From the NCBI GenBank assembly GCA_023229465.1, contig JALNZE010000006.1, positions 88,578-152,577 of the forward strand: a stretch of 64,000 nucleotides of DNA. The letters run 5' to 3'. This document shows positions 26,674 through 36,629 of this stretch, piece after piece. The position numbers were made by a program, and so were the translations under genes. The notes beneath the pieces were generated by a model. It searched no databases. It was not told the origin of the DNA and saw nothing but the letters and a program-made list of their open reading frames with translations. The DNA comes from Chitinophagaceae bacterium. Its GTDB lineage: Bacteria > Bacteroidota > Bacteroidia > Chitinophagales > Chitinophagaceae. Position 1 is the stretch's first letter; each line of letters opens with the position of its first letter.

Positions 26674-28002
26674 TTATTTCTTTTTCATTTTCAAACGGTC
26701 AGCCACTAATTGACCAATACTTTTTCCTACTTCCGTACTTACCATACATGAATGGTGGTAATGTAATCCACCGTAAAAACGGGCCCAGTTATTTTCATCC
26801 GCGGCTGCACGGAATGATTTGAATGAACGGTTTGCGATACCAAATTCCAGTTCAGTAGAATCGGTGTAAGCAAAATTATCGCCAAACACACTCGTTAATG
26901 CTTCTGCCGCTGAAGAGGAAATAGTAGAATGCCCGCAGGTATATTCAGGGAATGCCGGTGTTTGCAGGTAAGGGCGCCAGTTAGCATCAATATATTTATT
27001 GATCACTGTTTCGGGCCTGACCGTATTGTATGTATATTTTACATACCAGCATTGTATGAATGCATCAAATAAGGCAATGCTTGTTTTGGCGAATGCATAT
27101 ACGGTTGTTGCGTAATCCGCTTTTGCCACTTTGGCTGATATACCCACTACACTCATCCAGTGACCGGGAGGTGAGAATTTTTTGCTTCCATACATTACAT
27201 GCCCTGTTACATTCATTTTAAACGGATTGTCATCCCAGAATTCAGCCATATGTTTTTGTTCCGGCGTTAAACTGTCAATCGCATTTTTAATTTTCATTAC
27301 TTCTTTGTAATACATGCTATTCTTATCAGTGATATTGAAAGCAGGTGGCGGTGGCGGTGCAAACATAGAAGCGCTGTCAATTACCATCGGCCGTATCTCC
27401 ATCCAATGAGGCTCTGCTGCCGACCCATACAAAGGCGGTGTGGGTACCCAACGTCCGGGAATATCCATCACATTATATTTTTCGGCGCCGCGCGTTTCCA
27501 GGTAATTGTCTTTCTTACTCCAACGGATAATAGAAGCCGATACACTATCTGCCAATAATTGTGAGGCTTTTTCTACATCTGACGGTAAGCCTTTATCGCG
27601 GGCTATCTTTAAAATACTGTCTTTGTACGTTTGCATACTTCCCTCAGGAAAAGTAACTGCCTCCCCTACTTTCATATAAGCCAATAATGCAGCCAGTTCA
27701 ATATCCGCCGCTGCATTCACTGCCGGTAAGGATACCGGTTTCAGGCCATTCACCTGTCCTGCCAGTGACTGATACTGATCAGGATAAGCCGAAGCGATCC
27801 CTTCATAAGATGCAATAGCCGCGTATACATAGTTTCTTGACGCTACCATGGGTGGAAAATTGTTACCCATCACCACAGTATTTAATTCATGTACGGTCTG
27901 ACTGAATAATTCCGGATTGTGCAGGTATGTTTTGTATTCATTGCTTTTATTACAGGCAAATAAACATACAACAGCGCAAAGCCCAATAAAGAGCCTCTTC
28001 AT
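26674..28002 (-). CDS. Vanadium haloperoxidase/PAP2-like lipoprotein with altered motifs
   Basis: 442 residues with a lipoprotein signal peptide (AVVCLFAC). K-x6-R-P is intact (KYTYNTVRPETV), but the second motif reads CGHST instead of SGHST and the third reads ARFYGGLHYHHSC, where the Asp four residues after the ligand His is replaced by Ser. The fold is clearly that of its neighbour at 24101-25651, with which it shares about the same layout. Divergent active site suggests a different substrate or reduced catalysis (inference). Confidence 0.75.
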   Translation of the reverse strand: MKRLFIGLCAVVCLFACNKSNEYKTYLHNPELFSQTVHELNTVVMGNNFPPMVASRNYVYAAIASYEGIASAYPDQYQSLAGQVNGLKPVSLPAVNAAADIELAALLAYMKVGEAVTFPEGSMQTYKDSILKIARDKGLPSDVEKASQLLADSVSASIIRWSKKDNYLETRGAEKYNVMDIPGRWVPTPPLYGSAAEPHWMEIRPMVIDSASMFAPPPPPAFNITDKNSMYYKEVMKIKNAIDSLTPEQKHMAEFWDDNPFKMNVTGHVMYGSKKFSPPGHWMSVVGISAKVAKADYATTVYAFAKTSIALFDAFIQCWYVKYTYNTVRPETVINKYIDANWRPYLQTPAFPEYTCGHSTISSSAAEALTSVFGDNFAYTDSTELEFGIANRSFKSFRAAADENNWARFYGGLHYHHSCMVSTEVGKSIGQLVADRLKMKKK

Positions 28003-28058
28003 ATGCTATAAAATTAGTAGGGAAATTAAATAAGAAAAAATTGCTTAATGAACCAACC

Positions 28059-28676
28059 TCAGGCTTGTGGCGGCCTGTCTAAGCGGCCGGGATATTCAGA
28101 CTTCAAATCAGCAAAGATTTTCGTGCACCAGTTTGCAGAGAGATCCATATCCCTAAACTGCCAGGAAAAGGAATGGTGATCATCTGTAAAATCAAGTACA
28201 GAGAATTTAGCCGAATGAGTGTGATGTGATGTTGCCTTCTTAGAGGTATTATTGGTTACAAAATCATACGATAGCCTTGCAAATTCATCCCTCGCGTTTT
28301 TAACACCTGCACGGGCCGTATTCGGTATGCAGAGCAACTCGAGTGAATCCTGGTAGAAACGGCGTTTTACATAGGTATAGTTTACACCATTGATATCAAT
28401 ATTACCTTCTATTTTTTGAAATATTTCTGAACTGCTTCCATAGGGAAGACCGGCTGCTACCTTGATGCTGATCAAATCAGACTCGTTGTAGAGATTCATA
28501 TCCAGTTCTGCCTGCATGCGCTGGTCGGCCATGTCTTCGAAGTAATTACTCAATAAACGGTAGCCTCCCATATTAAACAGAAGAATCCCCAATAGCAGTA
28601 TGGAAGCGATTCGTTTCAAGTACCGTGAAAATACCACAATCTTATTTAACTGAAAAGATTTTTTTTCAAGCCACAC
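28059..28676 (-). CDS. Conserved hypothetical protein with one N-terminal membrane helix
   Basis: 205 residues: membrane helix about 23-42 (RIASILLLGILLFNMGGYRLL), then a soluble region with YNESDLISIKVAAGLPY, DINGVNYTYVKRRFYQDSLELLCIP and a His-rich segment SHHTHSAKF near residue 160. Proteins with this NMGGYR...YNESDLI...YVKRR pattern are, from memory, frequent in Chitinophagaceae beside TonB-receptor genes. The His-rich patch suggests metal contact (inference). The start is uncertain: an internal TTG near 28619 would put the helix right at the N-terminus. First gene of the receptor run. Confidence 0.55.
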   Translation of the reverse strand: MWLEKKSFQLNKIVVFSRYLKRIASILLLGILLFNMGGYRLLSNYFEDMADQRMQAELDMNLYNESDLISIKVAAGLPYGSSSEIFQKIEGNIDINGVNYTYVKRRFYQDSLELLCIPNTARAGVKNARDEFARLSYDFVTNNTSKKATSHHTHSAKFSVLDFTDDHHSFSWQFRDMDLSANWCTKIFADLKSEYPGRLDRPPQA

Positions 28677-28820
28677 CCTTTTGATAATCAGGCCTTTCCA
28701 CTACTTGGGCGGGGCAGATTTCACCTGCATAATACCCTGAACTGTAATTTCCAACCCTCCAAAACCCATCAGAATACGCTGTATAATACCCCCTCACCGG
28801 TGGCAAAATACGGATTGGTT

Positions 28821-28858
28821 CCCCCTTTTGTTTCTGCAATTACCCGAAAGGGGGGGGG
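28821..28858. repeat. Poly-G tract and G/C hairpin in a divergent promoter region
   Basis: Nine consecutive G (28850-28858) preceded 20 bases earlier by CCCCCTTTT; CCCCCTTT pairs with AAAGGGGG. It lies between two divergent genes. Homopolymer length could vary and alter promoter spacing, but nothing in the sequence proves that. Confidence 0.4.
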
Positions 28859-28939
28859 TAAGATTTGGGATATAGGCATCTTTAAAAAAATGATAGGCTT
28901 TAAATCTTAATATTGTGTATTATAGAAAATATGCATCGT

Positions 28940-29872
28940 ATGAAAAAATGGTTTTTGATTCTATTGGTTATCGCAACTGCAGCAATAATATCCATCTTTG
29001 TATTTATTCCCGGTGAAATAACAATAGCAGGAGATAAAAAAGTAAACTGCCCGGCAGCTTCCATCAGCCGCTTATTTGAAAACCCGGATGCCATTCAAAA
29101 ATGGTGGCCCGGAGAAATCATCAATGACACTGTATGTATGTATCAAGGTTACCGATACACCATACCAAAATCAAAATCGGGAAGCCTTGCTATACAGACA
29201 AGTTCCGGCCAATTAACCATAACCGGAGAAATAGCTGCCCTGCAATTATATAGAGATACTTGCGCTATAGAGTACAGGTACCTGCCTTTTGCACCAGGAC
29301 TAAACCCCATACATAAACTGGATTATTATTTTAAAGCGATAGCCATCAAAAAACAATTGGAAACTATTCTTACCGCATTAAAACAATTTGCAGAGAAAAA
29401 CGAAAATATCTATGGATTAACTATTCTTCAGGCGAAAGTGAAAGATTCTTCGCTTATCTCTACGTCCAAAACATTTAATCAGTTTCCAACAGACGAAGAA
29501 GTGGCAAAACTGATAGATAAACTAAAAGCGTACATAAGTTTAAAAGGGGGAGTAGAAAAAGATTTTCCGATGCTCAATATCAATATATCAATGGAAAATA
29601 CATATGAGGTGATGGTGGCCATTCCACTGGTAAAAGACATTCCAGCTAATGGGGATATCATTCTTAAAAAAATGGTGCTGGGGAATATCCTGGAAGCAAA
29701 AGTAACCGGCGGCCAAAGCAGTATTCTAAAAGGGGAAGAAGCCCTTAAAAAATTTATGATCGATTATAATAAAGCCTCTCCGGCCGTTCCCTTTCAATTG
29801 TTGGTTACCGACAGGATACAAGTAAAGGATACAGCACAATGGGTTACTTATGTAAAGTACCCGGTTTTTTAA
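28940..29872 (+). CDS. Membrane-anchored SRPBCC/GyrI-like protein
   Basis: About 310 residues from the ATG at 28940 (earlier ATGs at 28913 and 28931 are also possible). An N-terminal helix (WFLILLVIATAAIISIFVFI) is followed by a region like a SRPBCC/START domain (CPAASISRLFENPDAIQKWWPGE) and, from about residue 190, a GyrI/effector-binding-like half (MENTYEVMVAIPLVKDI ... KGEEALKKFMIDYNK). Similar proteins occur widely in Bacteroidota as cyclase/dehydrase-type membrane proteins of unknown role. Its stop overlaps the convergent VCBS gene by 29 bases. Confidence 0.55.
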   Translation: MKKWFLILLVIATAAIISIFVFIPGEITIAGDKKVNCPAASISRLFENPDAIQKWWPGEIINDTVCMYQGYRYTIPKSKSGSLAIQTSSGQLTITGEIAALQLYRDTCAIEYRYLPFAPGLNPIHKLDYYFKAIAIKKQLETILTALKQFAEKNENIYGLTILQAKVKDSSLISTSKTFNQFPTDEEVAKLIDKLKAYISLKGGVEKDFPMLNINISMENTYEVMVAIPLVKDIPANGDIILKKMVLGNILEAKVTGGQSSILKGEEALKKFMIDYNKASPAVPFQLLVTDRIQVKDTAQWVTYVKYPVF

Positions 29873-32800
29873 ATTGAATAACCTGTAAAGAATCATTGTT
29901 TTTAGCAAGGATATAAGCTGGCTTTTGCCGGATATGTACCGCGGCAATATGACGGATTTGTCCTTTCAGTACCAATCCGTTTATTTTTTCAGTTGCAAAT
30001 TTTCCATTCCCTTTATTAATGAGTAGGGTGCCAAAATCCGCATCATATCTGCCCATCTGGATAGTATTATCATAGAAATTACCAACCAATAAAATATCCG
30101 GCCATTTATCTCCATTGGCATCAACCACCATGGCATCACGCATGGGGCTTAACTGTGCTTCCCATGGCAATGCATCTATAGTAAAAATCAGGTTACCCTG
30201 GTTAATTAATACCGCGCTTGAAAAATAATCAGCCGTTAACTGTTGCGCCTTATTCAATTTATTGGGTGAAAGTATTTCCGCTAAACCCGCATTGGCAAAA
30301 TCTGCTGCATACAGAAATTTCTTTTTAATAATGGGTATTTGTTTCTGCAGTTCCTCTTTATTGGCAAACGGAATTTCTTTCCCATTCAGGTAATAAGTAA
30401 GAATCTGTTCATGTTTCCCATTGTCGTCAAAGTCGTTATAATATAAGCGTACCGGCTCTTCTGTTGTTGCATGCAATCTTGCATTTAAACCGAGGTTGCC
30501 TGCTATTAAATCAATATTGCCATCCTGGTTAATATCAACAGGTAATACAAAGTTCCACCAGCCCTTTTTATCGGTAATTCTTTTTTTAGTGAAAGACCCC
30601 TTCCTATTGATGAAGGCATCAATTCCACCCCATTCGCGGCAAATAATCAAATCATTCAGTCCATCCTTATTCATATCGTACCACAAAGCCTGTGTTACCA
30701 TACCAATATTGGCCAATTCCGCTGAATACTTTTTTGTTACATCTGTAAATTTTCCAGTACCATCATTTTGCAGTAAATAGGATTGTGGTATTTTACCATA
30801 CTCCCATGGTACTACCCTTCCTCCAATAAATAAATCTACAAAGCCATCCCCGTTAAAATCATAAGGAGCTATGCAGGATTGTGTAACATATATATTACTG
30901 AATGCATTGGCCAGTTTGGTAAACTTCGCTTTCCCGTCATTCAGATATACCCTGGGCAGTAAATGTTCATCCTTCCCAAAATATTCATTACCGCCACTGG
31001 CCAGTACCAGATCCGGATGGCCATCATTGTTTACATCTATCCATTTTGCATCAACCGATTCATACATACTATCTAAAAACATGGATGGCTGCTTTGTTTG
31101 AATAAAGCGGCCATTAGGCTGTTGCAGAAAAACAGCATCGTGAAAAGTTTTGGAAGACCCCATATATACATCTTCCAGTCCATCATGATTAATATCAGCC
31201 ACAGCCAGGGCCGGGCCTTCTGTTGAAACCATGTGTGGAATAAGGTATTCCCTGTTAAACTCAATAAAAGAATTTTCCCGATGCGCATAATTGAACCCGG
31301 TTTCTGTGGTAATATCTTTCATGGGTCTTGTTTCGTTTTTGAAATAAGACCTGATCCGGTTATAATCGAATGCAGGAAGCCCCGGCTGATAGGTTATCGA
31401 AAGATGGGGTTGCTTTGATTGAAGATTAACAGGCGTATAGGTGTTATCCGGCCAAATTAAAAAAGCAGCCTCAATTTTTGTATTTGCCAATCCAATATGC
31501 AGGGGAATGGCCATGCTTGATTGAAATCCCCTGGCTGGATTATTCTCATAGGTTCGTATACCACCATTCGCGAATACAACCACTTTGGCGCCCACTGCCT
31601 GGCTGTTCCCGGCCGGTCCTTCCAGGCGGATAGTGGCAAAATCAACAGAACCGGTACTGTTGGTTTTATTCTCATAAATAAATACAGGGTCATCTATATT
31701 ATTCACAACCACATCCAGGTCTCCATCATTGTCTAAATCGGCATATACCGCGCCGTTTGAAAAAGAGGGCAGATTATTCAGAACAACGGAACGCATGTCT
31801 TCAAATAAAAGGTTACCCTTATTATGATAAAATTTATTGGGAATTTTTATTGCAGGAAATTTATTAACCAGCGAGAGGTCCTTATCATCCAATTTATTTT
31901 GTCGCAATTTTTGCTGCAACTCATCACTTGACACGAAATTTATATAATCAATATCATTCATCCTTTTAGGAATACCATTCGATACAAATAAATCCTTTAA
32001 GCCATCATTATCAAAGTCCATCCAGAGAGGGGCCCAGCTCCAGTCAGTAGCATATACGCCTGAATAAAAACCTGTTTCGCTAAAATGATTATCCTTTCTG
32101 TTATACTGAAGATTGTTGCGTGCATACTGGTAATTATAGCCAAAGTTCAGTTTATTCTGAAAAATATCATAGTCATCTTCACCCAATGACCTTTTTAATA
32201 TGGTTGGATCTGATGGCAGCATATCCATCGAAATAATTTCCGGATAGCCGTCATTCGTTACATCTGCCACATCAACACCCATTGAGAACTGGCTGGTATG
32301 CATCAGTTGCTGATTATTCTCCTCGGTAAATGTTCCATCATGCCGGTTGATGTATAAATAATCATTTTCATGAAAATCATTTCCAACATATAAATCAGGC
32401 CATCCATCCAGGTTGATATCCGCCACTGCCACACCTAATCCATAACTGATAGCAGAACTATTCATTTTTGATTGCCGCGTTACATCTTCAAAATGTTTAC
32501 CATCATTACGATACATACGATCTCCGGAAAGCGAATCGTAGGTTCCTAAAAAGCCTGAGCGTGGCGCATAACGTGCTTCGTGATTAACAGAATGATTTAA
32601 TAAAAACATATCCAGGTCACTGTCACCGTCATAATCGAAAAAAACCGCCTGCGTACTGAATCCCGAAAAATCTAAACCATATTCTTTTGCTTCATCCGCG
32701 TAATTAGGTATCCCGTTTTTAATGCCCCTGCAAACAAGGAGTTGATTTTTGCCTTCCAATAAATTAAAGTTCCCTACACGGCAGATATAGATATCGAGTA

Positions 32801-33206
32801 AACCATCGTTATTGATATCTACAACAGAGATACCGGTATTCCATGCCCCATCGTTTGGGATATTGGCTTCTTTGGTTACGTCTTTAAAGTGCAGCTTCCC
32901 TTCGTTCAGATACAATGCGTTATTGCCCTGATTGGCCGCAAAGAATAAATCGATGTTACCGTCGTTATTAAAATCACCGGCCCCTATTCCTGCACCATTA
33001 TAGTAGTACATGTATTTAAATAAATTGAATTGCGGGGTTGGGCGCATTTGATTGGTAAAACTAATTCCGGTACTATTTTTACCAAGGGTTTCAAATACTA
33101 TCCCGGTTTTTGCCTCCTGCTTACAGGAAAAAAACACAAAGCCCATCACTATCAGTAAACAGTGTGCATAAAAAAAATCAGTACTCTTATCCCGCCTCTT
33201 TCGCAT
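29844..33206 (-). CDS. FG-GAP/VCBS-repeat lipoprotein of the CRTAC1/UnbV type (second of pair)
   Basis: 1120 residues, lipoprotein signal ending FFSC. The body is a series of FG-GAP beta-propeller blades with the calcium-binding pattern D-x-N-x-D-G (for example DFNNDGNIDLFFA, DINNDGLLDIYI, DFDNDGLKDLFVSNG, DLDNDGDLDVVVNN), then an ASPIC/UnbV segment near residue 550 (GNSQAVGAKVVVFANGG). Likely surface-exposed, Ca-dependent carbohydrate or protein binding. Starts 2 bases after its paralogue, so the two are one unit downstream of susC-susD. Confidence 0.82.
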   Translation of the reverse strand: MRKRRDKSTDFFYAHCLLIVMGFVFFSCKQEAKTGIVFETLGKNSTGISFTNQMRPTPQFNLFKYMYYYNGAGIGAGDFNNDGNIDLFFAANQGNNALYLNEGKLHFKDVTKEANIPNDGAWNTGISVVDINNDGLLDIYICRVGNFNLLEGKNQLLVCRGIKNGIPNYADEAKEYGLDFSGFSTQAVFFDYDGDSDLDMFLLNHSVNHEARYAPRSGFLGTYDSLSGDRMYRNDGKHFEDVTRQSKMNSSAISYGLGVAVADINLDGWPDLYVGNDFHENDYLYINRHDGTFTEENNQQLMHTSQFSMGVDVADVTNDGYPEIISMDMLPSDPTILKRSLGEDDYDIFQNKLNFGYNYQYARNNLQYNRKDNHFSETGFYSGVYATDWSWAPLWMDFDNDGLKDLFVSNGIPKRMNDIDYINFVSSDELQQKLRQNKLDDKDLSLVNKFPAIKIPNKFYHNKGNLLFEDMRSVVLNNLPSFSNGAVYADLDNDGDLDVVVNNIDDPVFIYENKTNSTGSVDFATIRLEGPAGNSQAVGAKVVVFANGGIRTYENNPARGFQSSMAIPLHIGLANTKIEAAFLIWPDNTYTPVNLQSKQPHLSITYQPGLPAFDYNRIRSYFKNETRPMKDITTETGFNYAHRENSFIEFNREYLIPHMVSTEGPALAVADINHDGLEDVYMGSSKTFHDAVFLQQPNGRFIQTKQPSMFLDSMYESVDAKWIDVNNDGHPDLVLASGGNEYFGKDEHLLPRVYLNDGKAKFTKLANAFSNIYVTQSCIAPYDFNGDGFVDLFIGGRVVPWEYGKIPQSYLLQNDGTGKFTDVTKKYSAELANIGMVTQALWYDMNKDGLNDLIICREWGGIDAFINRKGSFTKKRITDKKGWWNFVLPVDINQDGNIDLIAGNLGLNARLHATTEEPVRLYYNDFDDNGKHEQILTYYLNGKEIPFANKEELQKQIPIIKKKFLYAADFANAGLAEILSPNKLNKAQQLTADYFSSAVLINQGNLIFTIDALPWEAQLSPMRDAMVVDANGDKWPDILLVGNFYDNTIQMGRYDADFGTLLINKGNGKFATEKINGLVLKGQIRHIAAVHIRQKPAYILAKNNDSLQVIQFKKPGTLHK

Positions 33207-33208
33207 AA

Positions 33209-36200
33209 TTATTTTTTCGATATTGATAAGGGAGCCTTAATAGCTGAAGAAACTTCATAAAGAACCGGGTACAGACTATTGCGCAGAAAAAGAATATTTT
33301 TTTGGTTACCGACTTTTATTTCCCGGATATCTCTAACCTGCCCGGTTATTTCCAGGCCGGATTCATTATAATCCAATGCTTTAAATATTTTATTCCCCTG
33401 GTTCAGTAACAAGGAACCAAAGCTGGCATCTATTCTACCCAACTGGGGAGGAAAGCCAAATTCATTTCCTCCTATCAGTATATCCTGTTTGCCATCATTA
33501 TTTATGTCGGTGCAATAAATGGCATTAGCGGAAGAGAACTGAACAGGGGGGGGCAAATTACTAATGGTAAATTGTCCATTCCCGTTATTCCAGGCAATAA
33601 CAGAGCTGCAAAAATTAAAAGTTCTTACAACAGATGATTTAATAATATCGGCAGTAAATAATTCCTGGATAGATTTTTTGGCAAAAACCTCGTGTTTTAA
33701 ATTCTGTTTTTTTAAAGAAGGTATTTGTTCTTCTACATCATGCTTTAAAAAAACAGTCACATCTTTCTGATCGATTGTTTGGGTTACTATTTTTTCAAGG
33801 TTACCATTCATGTCGTAATCATTCAACCACAACTTTACAGGCTTCTCTTTTGTGGGATGCAGGTATCCGTTCTCTCCGATATTTCCGATGATAATGTCTT
33901 TTCTTCCATCCCCGTCTAAATCAGCTACAGCAATGGACCTCCACCATCCAAACAGATCAGCCAGGTTGGTTGCTGTTTCCTGAAATACCGAATTGGTATA
34001 TGAAAATATATGAGGCGCCATCCAGTCTCCCACTATTACCAATTCTGGTTTAGCATCGCCAATAATATCTACCCAAACAGCATCAGTAACCATTCCGATA
34101 GCGGTAAGCATGGGCGCTTTCTCTTTGGTAACATCCATAAATTTACCTTTCCCGTCATTCTCTAATAATACACTGGCAGGATTGGCCCCATAGCGATATG
34201 GTATATTTCTGCCACCAATAAATAAATCCAGGTCACCATCCTTATCAAAATCAAGTGGTACCGCAACAGCCGTATTCGCATTGGTATTTGTAAAGGCATT
34301 GGGTACTGTTATAAAATTCCCTTTACCATCATTTGCATATAAATGATTCCGCATTAATAAACTGTTTGCCAACTGTCGGTCACCACCCGCGCCAACAAAC
34401 AAATCCAGGTCACCATCCCCATCACTATCAAAAAATAAACAGGCCGTACTTTCTATACCGGCATCCTCCTGAAAGGCTTTGACCGATTTTTTAATAAAAG
34501 CCCCCCCTTTGGTCTGTAGGTATAACTGGCCGCCCTTATTATTAGACCCGCAAATAAATATATCCTGTAAGCCATCACTATTCACATCTCCTACCGTTGC
34601 CCCCGGACCCTCTTTCGAAAGCATGACCGGAATATTTCTTTCGGTATACAATTCCAGGAAATCATCTTCCTCATGTTTATCGAAGCTGGATTTTGTGGAT
34701 TGTAATAAAGGTTTTACTTCATTTTTTTCCGGTAAAAATAATGGTGCATCAGTGGTAGGTTGTGTTAGTGTATGAACCTTATTAAGGGATAGTTTCCGGT
34801 AATGACTCACAGCACGGTTGGGCCAAATTATCTGAACTGAATCAATGGCGCTGTTTTTTCCTAAACCGATAACCGCTTTATAATCAACAGAAGATTGAAA
34901 GCCCCTGCTGGGAATAATTTCCCTGCTTAATACCTGGTCGCCAATGAATACTTTAATTTTCGCACCGATGGCGAATGTATTTTTATCTGAACCTTTTAAA
35001 GAGAAAGCGATATAACCGGTCCTGTTTTTTTCAACGCTTTTATTCTGATAAACAAAAGCCTGCTGGTTAACATTATTGACAATTAAATCCAGATCACCAT
35101 CATTGTCCATGTCACCATAAGCGGCGCCATTTGAAAATGATGGCTGCGTAAAGCCCCATTTATCGCCAGCTTCTTCAAATGTTAGTTTACCTGTATTTCT
35201 ATATACTTTATTTTTGAGAGGGGTTGAAGACATTTTATTAATAACATCATCCACTTCTTCTTTCTTTCCGGTGATCACCATTTTTTGCACAACATCATTT
35301 GCAAAGAAATCAATAAAGTCCTGGTTGGTTAAATCATGAAAAATGCCGTTGCAGATATATAAATCCGAGAACCCATCATTATCAGCATCAAACAGTAAAC
35401 CACCCCAGCTCCAGTCTGAAGCGGGTACACCGCTATAATTGGCTATCTCCATAAACTTTCCGTTTTTATTATTCAGTTGAACGGTATTCTGCATATATTG
35501 GTGATAGAACCCTGAATTTTCTTTTAAGCGGTAAACATCAATATTATCAAAGGAAGTAGTGGTCTTTAACCGGAAATTGTCTAAGGGCAGCATATCGGTT
35601 GTAAAAATATCCGGGAAGCCATCATTATTCATATCCACCATATCGGCGCCCATCGATGCTAAACTGGTATGTTGCATTCTTTCTTCCAACTCATCTTTAA
35701 AATGGCCATTTTGCTGGTTGATGTATAAATAATCTCTTTCAAAAAAGTCATTGGAAACATAGATATCCGGCCAGCCATCCCCATTCACATCTCCTACGGT
35801 TACCCCTAATCCAAAACTAATCAGGCTGCCGTGTATACCTGCTTCTTGTGAAACCTCCCTAAATTTTCCATCTTCATTTCGATAAAGATGATCTCCGCCA
35901 CCTTTTAACATGTCAGGAACCTCCCAGTTTTGTGCGGGTAGCTCTCTCTTGTTGGCATAGTTTAATGTGTTTACGGGAATGGGGCTGTTATTAATCATAA
36001 AGCAATCCAGGTCACCATCTCCGTCATAATCAAAAAAGGAAACCTGGGTGGTGTACCCAGAGTTAGCCAGGCCGTATTTTTCCGCGGATTCGGTAAAGGT
36101 CAGGTCCTTATTATTAATAAATAATTGATTTTTTCGCAACTCCGTATTCAGCATATTACCCGCGTTACTAATATAAATATCTAACCAGCCATCCTGGTTA

Positions 36201-36562
36201 ATATCCGCGAATACTACGCCGGTGCTCCATTGTTGCTTTTCTGTAAACCCCGCTTTTACTGAAATATCCTCAAACTTAAAATCGCCTTTATTCAGGTATA
36301 ATTTATTTTTTCCCTGGTTCGCTGTAAAAAAAACATCCGCTAATCCATCGTTATTAATATCGCCAATAGCAGCGCCACCTCCATTATAAAAATTGCGGTA
36401 ATTAAAAATATTCATCGATTTGGCATCCTGAATCGTATTGGTAAAATCTATACCGGTATTCTTTTTCAATTCAAACAATTCACTGCCTGTATTAGTTGAA
36501 TTACAGGAGGTCAATAATATGACTACACAATAAAGGGATAGCTGACATTTAAATCTGTACAT
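33209..36562 (-). CDS. FG-GAP/VCBS-repeat lipoprotein of the CRTAC1/UnbV type (first of pair)
   Basis: The start at 36562 (MYRFKCQLSLYCVV, lipobox LTSC) gives 1117 residues; the frame extends 13 codons further upstream into the terminator hairpin and that start is rejected. Same architecture as the downstream paralogue: FG-GAP blades with D-x-N-x-D-G loops (DINNDGLADVFF, DYDGDGDLDCFM, DADNDGFSDLYIC, DMDNDGDLDLIVNN) and an ASPIC/UnbV segment (NTFAIGAKIKVFIGDQ). Ca-binding, probably outer-leaflet. It is separated from susD by a strong terminator hairpin, so it may have its own promoter (a TAATTTTA sequence sits at 36566-36573) or depend on read-through. Confidence 0.82.
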   Translation of the reverse strand: MYRFKCQLSLYCVVILLTSCNSTNTGSELFELKKNTGIDFTNTIQDAKSMNIFNYRNFYNGGGAAIGDINNDGLADVFFTANQGKNKLYLNKGDFKFEDISVKAGFTEKQQWSTGVVFADINQDGWLDIYISNAGNMLNTELRKNQLFINNKDLTFTESAEKYGLANSGYTTQVSFFDYDGDGDLDCFMINNSPIPVNTLNYANKRELPAQNWEVPDMLKGGGDHLYRNEDGKFREVSQEAGIHGSLISFGLGVTVGDVNGDGWPDIYVSNDFFERDYLYINQQNGHFKDELEERMQHTSLASMGADMVDMNNDGFPDIFTTDMLPLDNFRLKTTTSFDNIDVYRLKENSGFYHQYMQNTVQLNNKNGKFMEIANYSGVPASDWSWGGLLFDADNDGFSDLYICNGIFHDLTNQDFIDFFANDVVQKMVITGKKEEVDDVINKMSSTPLKNKVYRNTGKLTFEEAGDKWGFTQPSFSNGAAYGDMDNDGDLDLIVNNVNQQAFVYQNKSVEKNRTGYIAFSLKGSDKNTFAIGAKIKVFIGDQVLSREIIPSRGFQSSVDYKAVIGLGKNSAIDSVQIIWPNRAVSHYRKLSLNKVHTLTQPTTDAPLFLPEKNEVKPLLQSTKSSFDKHEEDDFLELYTERNIPVMLSKEGPGATVGDVNSDGLQDIFICGSNNKGGQLYLQTKGGAFIKKSVKAFQEDAGIESTACLFFDSDGDGDLDLFVGAGGDRQLANSLLMRNHLYANDGKGNFITVPNAFTNTNANTAVAVPLDFDKDGDLDLFIGGRNIPYRYGANPASVLLENDGKGKFMDVTKEKAPMLTAIGMVTDAVWVDIIGDAKPELVIVGDWMAPHIFSYTNSVFQETATNLADLFGWWRSIAVADLDGDGRKDIIIGNIGENGYLHPTKEKPVKLWLNDYDMNGNLEKIVTQTIDQKDVTVFLKHDVEEQIPSLKKQNLKHEVFAKKSIQELFTADIIKSSVVRTFNFCSSVIAWNNGNGQFTISNLPPPVQFSSANAIYCTDINNDGKQDILIGGNEFGFPPQLGRIDASFGSLLLNQGNKIFKALDYNESGLEITGQVRDIREIKVGNQKNILFLRNSLYPVLYEVSSAIKAPLSISKK

Positions 36563-36574
36563 GCCTAAAATTAC

Positions 36575-36605
36575 AAAAAAGAGGCTGTATGAAACATACA
36601 ACCTC
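36575..36605 (-). terminator. Intrinsic terminator between susD and the VCBS pair
   Basis: Minus-strand stem GAGGTTGTATG / CATACAGCCTC (one G-U or mismatch position) with a TTT loop, followed by TTTTTTG. Typical rho-independent form, 24 bases after the susD stop. Confidence 0.75.
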
Positions 36606-36629
36606 TTCTTAGATGAATGATAAAAAAAC

